A DNA stretch of 64,000 bases. Origin: Betaproteobacteria bacterium. GTDB taxonomy: Bacteria; Pseudomonadota; Gammaproteobacteria; Burkholderiales; Usitatibacteraceae. Shown piece after piece: positions 60,014 to 64,000 of the stretch (position 1 is its first letter; each line of letters begins with the position of its first letter). The position numbers and the translations under genes were made by a program. The stretch is from contig JADJEZ010000006.1 in assembly GCA_016708825.1 (NCBI GenBank), positions 186,001 through 250,000 on the forward strand. The letters are read 5' to 3'. The notes under the pieces are model-generated. The model made no database searches and had not been told where the DNA came from. It was given only the letters and a program-made list of their open reading frames with translations.

Positions 60014-60942
60014 GCGGCCTCTCGCGACGGCGCCTCGGTGCGGGCCATGATCTTCACGAAGACCTCCTCGAGCTCCGGCTCGGCCACCTCGAGGTGGGAG
60101 ACTTCCGCGCCGGACTCGCGCAGCCGTGCGAGCGCCTGTTCGACCTGCGAGGCGTTCTCCACCGGGATGCGGTGCCAGCCGGCCGTGTCGAGCGTGGCGC
60201 CACGGGAAAGCGTCTCCGGCAGGTCGCCCGACTCGAGCTTCACGCGCAGGACACGCTCCGAGAAGGCGGCCAGGAGCCGTCGCGTCGAGTCCAGCGCGAC
60301 GATTCGCCCCGCCTTCATCATCGCGATCCGGCTGCACAGGTGCTGGGCTTCCTCGAGGTAATGCGTGGTGAGGACGATCGTGTGTCCCGCCGCGTTCAGC
60401 TCGCGCACGAAGTGCCAGAGAGTCTGTCGCAGCTCCACGTCGACCCCGGCCGTGGGCTCGTCGAGCACGATCACCGGCGGACGGTGGACCAGCGCCTGCG
60501 CGACCATCACGCGCCGCTTCATGCCCCCGGAGAGCGAGCGCATGTTCGCATCCGCTTTCGCGCCCAGCGCCAGCCGCTCGAGAAGCTCGTCTATCCAGGC
60601 GCGGTTGCCGCGCAACCCGAAGTAGCCCGACTGAAGCTCCAGGGTCTCGCGCACGCTGAAGAACGGGTCGAACACGACCTCCTGGGGCACGATACCGAGG
60701 AGCCTGCGGGCCTCGCCGTACTCCGTTGCCACGTCCCGGCCGAGGATCCGCAGCCGCCCGGAATCGGGCCGCACGAGGCCGCCGAGCGCGGAAATGAGGG
60801 TGGTCTTGCCGGCCCCGTTGGGGCCGAGCAGGGCGAAGAACTCGCCCTGCTCCACGGTGAGACTCACGCCGTCGAGGGCGCGCAGCGACCCGTAGCGCTT
60901 GGAGGTGTCTCGCACCTCGACCGCAGCCGTGGCCACGCTCAC
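60010..60942 (-). CDS. ABC transporter ATP-binding protein (YadG-like)
   Basis: This 310-residue ATPase starts with a GTG overlapping the mlaB stop (GTGA). Walker A is GPNGAGKTTL (about 39-48), the signature is LSGGMKRR, and Walker B is VIVLDEPTAGVD (about 156-167). A C-terminal extension follows the nucleotide-binding domain. It partners with the downstream ABC-2 permease. Confidence 0.95.
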   Translation of the reverse strand: MSVATAAVEVRDTSKRYGSLRALDGVSLTVEQGEFFALLGPNGAGKTTLISALGGLVRPDSGRLRILGRDVATEYGEARRLLGIVPQEVVFDPFFSVRETLELQSGYFGLRGNRAWIDELLERLALGAKADANMRSLSGGMKRRVMVAQALVHRPPVIVLDEPTAGVDVELRQTLWHFVRELNAAGHTIVLTTHYLEEAQHLCSRIAMMKAGRIVALDSTRRLLAAFSERVLRVKLESGDLPETLSRGATLDTAGWHRIPVENASQVEQALARLRESGAEVSHLEVAEPELEEVFVKIMARTEAPSREAA

Positions 60943-61241
60943 GCCCGGCAGGGTTGGATGAGCCCGGTGACGCCGTAGAGCTCGGCCAGCGCGAGGAGGT
61001 TGGCCGGGAGGTTCACGAAATAGAGGCCTTTTCCGCGCCGTGCAGCCTCGCGCCGCCATTCGAGCAGCAAAGCCACCGCCGAGGAGTCGACCTCGGTAAT
61101 CGCCGAGAAGTCGATCGTCAGTCGGTCGGGAAGGTCCGGGTGCGAGCTGTACTCCCTGCTCTCCTCGAGCACGCGCGGCAGGGTTTCGAAGGACAAGGCT
61201 CCCTCGAGGGCCAGGACTTCCGAGCGCGCGTCGGCGTTCAC
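60939..61241 (-). CDS. mlaB: STAS-domain protein MlaB
   Basis: This 100-residue STAS protein contains LTIDFSAITEVDSSAVALLL (about 42-61), including the conserved Ser/Thr surface that stabilises MlaF in the MlaFEDB complex. It overlaps mlaC (ATGA) and the following ATPase (GTGA), and is cytosolic. Confidence 0.93.
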   Translation of the reverse strand: MNADARSEVLALEGALSFETLPRVLEESREYSSHPDLPDRLTIDFSAITEVDSSAVALLLEWRREAARRGKGLYFVNLPANLLALAELYGVTGLIQPCRA

Positions 61242-61888
61242 TTCTTCCCGTCAGCCTTGCCGGGCGCCTTCGGCGCGTCCGACGTGCGATTGCGGTCGGC
61301 GAGGGTCTTCACGAGGCCATCCACCCCGGATCGCTGGATCTGGTCGTGGAAGGAACTGCGATACGTGGTCACCAGGGAGACGCCGTCGACCACCACGTCG
61401 TAGACCTTCCAGCCGCCCTCGGTGCGCTCCATCCCGTAGTCGATCGGGATCGGCTGGCCGCCGGGCTGGTTCACGACCGTGCGCACCACCGTGTCCTGGT
61501 CTCCCGCCGCGAGCTTGGCGGCCTTCACGTCGATGGTCTGGTTGCGGTACTGCGAAAGCGAGGTGGAGTAGGTGCGCACGAGAAGCGTGCGGAACTCGTC
61601 GACGAGCGCCTTCTTCTGCGCGTCCGAGGCCTTGGACCAGTTCCGCCCCATGGCGAGGCGGGTCATGCGCGCGAAGTCGAAATGCAGGAGCACCTTCTCC
61701 TCGACGAGCGCGAGGATCTTCCTCTGGTTGCCGGCCTGCAGGTCCTTGTCGGTCTTGATGATGGCGAGCACCTCGTCGATCGACGTGCGCACGAGGGCGT
61801 CGGGCGCCGTTTCCGGCGCGGCGGCCGCGGGCGCGGACGCGATGAGCGCCAGTGCGGTCAATGAGAGGGCGACGGACATTCTGGTCAT
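61238..61888 (-). CDS. mlaC: Periplasmic phospholipid-binding protein MlaC
   Basis: This 216-residue protein has a signal peptide (MTRMSVALSLTALALIASAP, Ala-rich cleavage region near 20-24). The Tol-Ttg2-like core contains VLLHFDFARMTRLAMGRNWS and DEFRTLLVRTYSTSLSQYRN, and later YDVVVDGVSLVTTYRSSF. MlaC shuttles phospholipid between MlaA at the outer membrane and MlaFEDB. A Lys/Pro-rich tail ends the protein. Confidence 0.96.
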   Translation of the reverse strand: MTRMSVALSLTALALIASAPAAAAPETAPDALVRTSIDEVLAIIKTDKDLQAGNQRKILALVEEKVLLHFDFARMTRLAMGRNWSKASDAQKKALVDEFRTLLVRTYSTSLSQYRNQTIDVKAAKLAAGDQDTVVRTVVNQPGGQPIPIDYGMERTEGGWKVYDVVVDGVSLVTTYRSSFHDQIQRSGVDGLVKTLADRNRTSDAPKAPGKADGKK

Positions 61889-61957
61889 GGAGGCGATCCT
61901 GTGTGGGGCACTGCTGGCGATTGGAACGTCGACGCCGGCCCGGGTTCCCGGCCGCGA

Positions 61958-62423
61958 CTACTTCCTGCCGTCTTCCTGGGCCTTGCTGAAGAGGAGTTGC
62001 CCGATGAGGCGCTCGAGCACCACGGCCGATTGCGTGATCGTCACGCGATCGCCGTCGGCAGCTTCTTTTCCTCGCCGCCCGCATCCAGCCCACATACTGC
62101 TCGCCGAGGAGGCCGGACGTGAGGATCGAGGCGCTGGTGTCCTTCGGAAACCCGTAGCGCGTGTCCAGCGCGAGGATGACGGAGGCCTGGAAGCGCTCGT
62201 TGTCGAACCGGATGTCGGCCACGCGTCCGACCAGCACGCCGGAGCTGCGCACCGGGGCGCGCACCTTGAGCCCGCCGATGTTGTCGAAGCGCGCCTCGAC
62301 GCGATAGGTGGAGTTCGCGCGCTCCGCCCCGAGGTTTCCCGCCTTGAGCGCGAGCACGAGCAGCGCGGCGAATCCGGCCATCACGAAGGCGCCGAACCAG
62401 AGATCGATGGTTGTTCTTTCCAT
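61958..62423 (-). CDS. mlaD: MlaD, MCE-domain lipid-transfer subunit (two single-base deletions in this sequence)
   Basis: The protein begins MERTTIDLWFGAFVMAGFAA with one N-terminal membrane anchor. The MCE domain contains RFDNIGGLKVRAPVRSSGVL and ILTSGLLGEQYVG. Frame breaks occur at about 62086-62091 (GGCTGG for GGCCTGG) and 62054-62058 (one base missing in CCGACGGC). With both restored it continues LDAGGEEKKLP, DGDRVTITQSAVVLERLIGQ and LLFSKAQEDGRK to the stop at 61958, 155 residues. The restored tail matches MlaD. MlaD forms the periplasmic hexameric ring. Confidence 0.93.
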
Positions 62424-62451
62424 GGTGTCCGTGCTTGTCCCGAATTGCCCT

Positions 62452-63252
62452 TCAGGTGTCGCCGCGCAGCATGAACGCGGTGAGCACCAGATCCAGGGCG
62501 AGGATGGTGAGCGCCGAACTCACCACGGTGCGGGTCGTCGCCCCCGAGACGCCCTCGGCGGTCGGCGGCGCGTCGAATCCCTCGAAAGTCGCGATGACCG
62601 TGACGGCGATGCCGAACACGAAACTCTTCACGACGCCGTTCATCACATCATACCGGAAGTCCACCGCCGCCTGCATTTGCGACCAGAACGCGCCGGGGTC
62701 CACGCCGACCATCACGACGCCCACGATGAAGCCGCCGAAGATGCCCATGGCGGAAAACAGGGCCGCGAGCATCGGCATCGAGATGACGCCCGCCCAGAAC
62801 CGCGGCGCGATGACGCGCGCCATCGGCGAGACCGCCATCATGTCCATGGCGGTGAGCTGCTCCGTCGCCTTCATGAGCCCGATTTCCGCCGTGATCGCGG
62901 ATCCGGCGCGGCTGGCGAAGAGCAGGGCGGCGACCACCGGGCCGAGTTCGCGCACGAGCGAAAGCGCGACGAGGACGCCGATCGAGTCCTGCGCCCCGTA
63001 CTTCTGCAGCGTCTCGAAACCCTGCAGGCCCAGCACCATGCCCACGAAAAGCCCGGACACCATGACGATGATGAGCGAGAGCACGCCCGTGAAATAGACC
63101 TCGCGCATGACCAGCCGGAACCGCCGCACGCTGGTGCCCGAGGCCGCGAGCAGGACGAAGAAGAACCGCAGCATCGCCCCGGCTCGCCACACGTTCTCGA
63201 TGAAGTTGTGGCCGATCCGGGTGAGGGTGCGGCGTGCCCGGTCAAGCAGCAT
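62452..63252 (-). CDS. mlaE: Mla permease MlaE
   Basis: This 266-residue inner-membrane permease contains the conserved GFVGMVLGLQGFETLQK-like segment (GLFVGMVLGLQGFETLQKYG) and LVRELGPVVAALLFASRAGS, followed by AEIGLMKATEQLTAMDMMAV. It has about five to six hydrophobic segments. Its start overlaps mlaF by 11 nt. Confidence 0.97.
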   Translation of the reverse strand: MLLDRARRTLTRIGHNFIENVWRAGAMLRFFFVLLAASGTSVRRFRLVMREVYFTGVLSLIIVMVSGLFVGMVLGLQGFETLQKYGAQDSIGVLVALSLVRELGPVVAALLFASRAGSAITAEIGLMKATEQLTAMDMMAVSPMARVIAPRFWAGVISMPMLAALFSAMGIFGGFIVGVVMVGVDPGAFWSQMQAAVDFRYDVMNGVVKSFVFGIAVTVIATFEGFDAPPTAEGVSGATTRTVVSSALTILALDLVLTAFMLRGDT

Positions 63253-64000
63253 GGGCAGCCTCCTCGCGGGCGCCGGCGAGCCCGACGTCCTCGTCGTATC
63301 CGGGCGCCGGATAGTGGAAGGGCACGGGGCCGTCCGTCTCGCCGTGGATGAACTGGTGGACCACCGGCAGCTCCGTCGCGCGGATCTGCTCCGGCGTGCC
63401 CTCCCCCACCACGCGGCCGCCGGCGACGAAATAGAGGTAGTCCACGATCTGGAGCGACTCGACGACGTCGTGCGTGACGATGATCGAGGTCGCCCCGAGT
63501 GCGTCGTTCAGGCGCCGGATGAGGCTGCCCACCACGGACATGGCGATCGGGTCGAGCCCGGCGAAAGGCTCGTCGTACATCACGAGCATGGGATCCATCA
63601 CCACCGCCCGCGCAAGCGCCACCCGCCGCGACATTCCGCCGGAGAGCTCCGAGGGCATGAGGTTGTGTGCGCCGCGAAGCCCGACCGCCTCGAGCTTCAT
63701 CAGGACCAGGTCGCGCACCATCGCCTCGGAGAGCTTCGCGTGCTCCCGGAGCGGAAAGGCGACGTTGTCGAAGACGGTCATGTCCGTGAAGAGAGCGCCG
63801 AACTGGAACAGCATGCTCATCCGGCGGCGCAGGGCGTAGAGACCCTCGCGGTCGAGCTCGTGCACCGCGCGCCCGCCCACGCGGACTTCGCCCTTCGAAG
63901 GCCGCAGCTGCCCGCCGATCAGGCGCAGCAGGGTCGTCTTGCCGCAGCCGCTGCCGCCCATGATCGCGATCACCTTTCCCCGCCGCATGCGCATCGAGAT
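63242..64000 (-). CDS. mlaF: Mla ATPase MlaF (5' end beyond window)
   Basis: The frame stays open to the right edge, so the first residues are missing. Walker A is GGSGCGKTTL, the signature is LSGGMSRR, and Walker B is LVMYDEPFAGLDP. The H-loop is in IIVTHDVVESL. It powers phospholipid transport between inner and outer membrane leaflets. Distal C-terminal residues form an acidic, Pro-rich tail. Confidence 0.96.
   Translation of the reverse strand: MSMRMRRGKVIAIMGGSGCGKTTLLRLIGGQLRPSKGEVRVGGRAVHELDREGLYALRRRMSMLFQFGALFTDMTVFDNVAFPLREHAKLSEAMVRDLVLMKLEAVGLRGAHNLMPSELSGGMSRRVALARAVVMDPMLVMYDEPFAGLDPIAMSVVGSLIRRLNDALGATSIIVTHDVVESLQIVDYLYFVAGGRVVGEGTPEQIRATELPVVHQFIHGETDGPVPFHYPAPGYDEDVGLAGAREEAAHAA

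Overview
The window is a high-GC stretch of a betaproteobacterial chromosome. Three conserved neighbourhoods show this. The first is fmdB-DUF502-aspS. The second is mlaFEDCB, ABC exporter, bolA, murA, hisGDCBHAFIE, HIT, tatABC, (htrA, mscL reversed), petABC, sspAB. The third is tRNA-Tyr/Gly/Thr, tuf, tRNA-Trp, secE, nusG and the rpl-rpo-str-S10-spc-alpha supercluster. Burkholderiales or Nitrosomonadales-like orders fit best, but the genus cannot be read from this sequence. Almost every gene lies on the minus strand; only uvrA, a glycerate kinase gene, mscL and a DegS/HtrA-type protease gene are on the plus strand.

Layout from left to right: (1) 1-3169, an isoaspartyl-peptidase fragment, aspS, a DUF502 membrane protein and an FmdB zinc-ribbon protein, transcribed leftward. 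(2) 3247-7043, two MFS transporters flanking htpX and ssb. (3) 7162-11274, uvrA and a glycerate kinase, transcribed rightward and ending at a bidirectional terminator. (4) 11335-43225, one very long leftward ribosomal/transcription/secretion cluster from a second tuf copy through tRNA-Trp, secE, nusG, rplKAJL, rpoBC, rpsLG, fusA, tuf, and the S10, spc and alpha blocks to rplQ. (5) 43304-43788, four tRNA genes. (6) 43800-47549, sspB, sspA and petCBA. (7) 47707-49295, mscL and htrA, rightward. (8) 49301-57705, tatCBA, a HIT protein and a complete nine-gene histidine operon. (9) 57702-64000, murA, a BolA-family gene, an ABC-2 exporter and the Mla phospholipid-transport genes, running off the right edge.

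The genes are core machinery: translation (ribosomal proteins, EF-G, EF-Tu, IF-1, AspRS, tRNAs), transcription (RpoA/B/C, NusG), protein export (SecY/E, TatABC), respiration (cytochrome bc1), histidine and peptidoglycan synthesis, envelope lipid homeostasis (Mla) and DNA repair (UvrA, SSB). Good sigma70-type promoters are visible in front of tRNA-Tyr, rpsL and rplN, and several intercistronic gaps hold strong hairpins that may be attenuators or ribosomal-protein autoregulatory leaders.

The main anomaly concerns sequence quality, not a new system. Seven essential or highly conserved genes (uvrA, rplC, both tuf copies, petB, hisH, mlaD) carry one to three small indels, mostly in C/G runs. Each becomes a normal full-length gene if one or two bases are restored or removed. 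These look like consensus errors and should not be read as pseudogenes, programmed frameshifts or fusions. I found no mobile element, CRISPR array, phage or defence locus, and nothing I would call a previously undescribed system.
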